NCBI GenBank assembly: GCA_021817985.1
Contig: JAKAFK010000008.1
Location: 21,258-85,257, forward strand
Origin: Pseudomonadota bacterium
Lineage (GTDB): Bacteria; Pseudomonadota; Gammaproteobacteria; Burkholderiales; JAKAFK01
Direction of reading: 5' to 3'
DNA length: 64,000 bases
The notes below the pieces were generated by a model that was not told the DNA's origin, did no database searches, and saw nothing but the letters and a program-made list of their open reading frames with translations. The position numbers were made by a program, and so were the translations under genes. How positions within the stretch are numbered: position 1 is the first letter of the stretch; every line of letters starts with the position of its first letter. Of the stretch, positions 63,130-64,000 are shown piece after piece.

Positions 63130-63880
63130 GCAGTGGCAATTCAAGTGCACTGCGCGAGACCCCGCCGTTTCGGCGTTCCCGCAATCGGGCTATGTCTTCG
63201 GCGGTGGCATGCACCAGCCACACCGAATGGCCACGTCCGTCAACGCGCCGAAATGGAGCGAGCGCCATCACCGTAACCATGTAATGCTCGCACATCCAGG
63301 CAGTGACGACCGTATTCCTGGGGTCATGTCTGCCCTGCTCGCAATCCAGCTCTCCGACCTGACCAGCGACAGGCTTACCGTATGGCTGGACCAAGAAAAG
63401 ACCCAGCGCGCTACGCAGGCTGCCCTGGGCTATCGGCTGCTGCGCCTTCATCCGGTGGGCCGATGGCGTGCCCAGGTACCTCGGGCTCATTCCCGCCGAC
63501 GCCTACGGCGCGCAGAAGGTCAAAGACCGTACCAAGGAACCAAGCCAAGGAAGGCGACTGCCTGCAACGCGAGCACTTGCCGACATGGTTCGCGGCAGTG
63601 TGCACGCTGCCCAATCCGGTGATAAGCGCCTATTTACAGACCCTACTACTGACGGGTGCCCGCCGTGAGGAAATGGCCGGACTCGAGTGGGATGACGTGG
63701 ACTTTCAATGGCCCTCGCTCACCATCCGCGACAAGGTGGAGGGCCAGCGCACCATTCCGCTGACCCCGTACCTGTCTAGCCTTCTCTCGATGCTGCCGCG
63801 CCCGATGCTGCCGGGCTTCCGCATGTGACCCTGCACGGCCTGCGCCGCTCATTCGGCACGCTGTACGAATAGGTGTTGGC
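63130..63880 (+). pseudogene. Remnant of a phage-type tyrosine recombinase (integrase)
   Basis: Fragments in different frames: LSDLTSDRLTVWLDQEKTQR, LQREHLPTWFAAV, NPVISAYLQTLLLTGARREE with MAGLEWDDVDFQWPSLTI (containing the first catalytic Arg region), then TLHGLRRSFGTLYE (the HxLRRSF box). Frameshifts and a deletion after RTIPLTPYL break the gene, and the terminal Tyr is missing. The bases to 64000 hold no other gene. Confidence 0.75.
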
Positions 63881-64000
63881 GATTACCAAGAAACGCGTCA
63901 ATTTGAACCAGATGCGCGGAACGCCCGCGGAGGGTTCGGGAGCATAGCTATTGCATGGGGCGTTTAGGGCGGAAGTGGGGCAGGCCATGGAGGACTGCCT

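Noticed and set aside
1..64000. CRISPR arrays, tRNA and rRNA genes
   Set aside because: I looked for regularly spaced repeats and tRNA/rRNA signatures and saw none; a covariance-model scan would be needed to exclude a tRNA.

Overview
The window looks like a chromosomal segment of a GC-rich, chemolithotrophic, sulfur-oxidising proteobacterium. It carries a cytoplasmic sulfur-oxidising heterodisulfide reductase-like (sHdr) cluster with its lipoate-binding proteins and lipoate-assembly enzymes, TusA and DsrE sulfur carriers, a periplasmic SoxXYZA-B set without SoxCD, and two FadL-type outer-membrane channels. This combination is typical of gamma- or betaproteobacterial sulfur oxidisers. Acidiferrobacter-like or Acidithiobacillus-like organisms are plausible, but no rRNA or other taxonomic marker is present, so the assignment is an inference.

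Region by region: 1-8.7 kb (all minus strand) holds an edge-truncated membrane sensor, a second lipoate-ligase-like gene flanked by two small unknown genes, and a fadL / periplasmic protein / periplasmic paralogue / fadL module with several RNA hairpins. 8.7-10.1 kb is a ClC chloride channel. 10.3-25.6 kb (minus) is the sulfur locus. In transcription order it runs tusA, dsrE3A, a terminator, hdrC1, [IS607-family element], hdrB1, hdrA, a hypothetical gene, hdrC2, hdrB2, lbpA1, dsrE, lbpA2, lipS1, sLpl, lipT, lipS2. 25.9-29.3 kb holds housekeeping-type genes (moaC, bepA and two conserved hypotheticals). 29.5-34 kb is soxXYZA, a terminator, a 0.5 kb gap, then soxB. 34.3-36.1 kb is a multispanning glycosyltransferase-like gene.

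36.1-56.6 kb is an accessory surface-polysaccharide region. It has IS debris, a nucleotide-sugar aminotransferase and acyltransferase pair, a Wzx flippase, several glycosyltransferases and methyltransferases, a GtrA protein, an IS630 element that splits a methyltransferase gene, and two more paralogues of the 34 kb glycosyltransferase-like protein beside a sigma-54-driven type IV pilin gene. Codon use in about 37.8-44 kb is visibly more AT-rich than in the sulfur locus. 57-62.4 kb holds a glucan phosphorylase, a phosphate-binding PstS with a Pho-box-like site, a small unknown gene and a cytochrome c. 62.5-64 kb contains decayed transposase and integrase remnants.

How the genes fit together: FadL channels could admit hydrophobic sulfur species. 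Sox proteins act on thiosulfate in the periplasm; without SoxCD the bound sulfane sulfur is left for import. TusA and DsrE proteins relay persulfide in the cytoplasm to sHdr, which oxidises it with lipoylated LbpA as partner. LipS1, LipS2, LipT and sLpl build the lipoyl group on LbpA. The most striking observations are the IS607/TnpB element lodged inside the sHdr operon, the symmetrical fadL-paralogue-paralogue-fadL module, and the exactly reconstructable IS630 insertion site.
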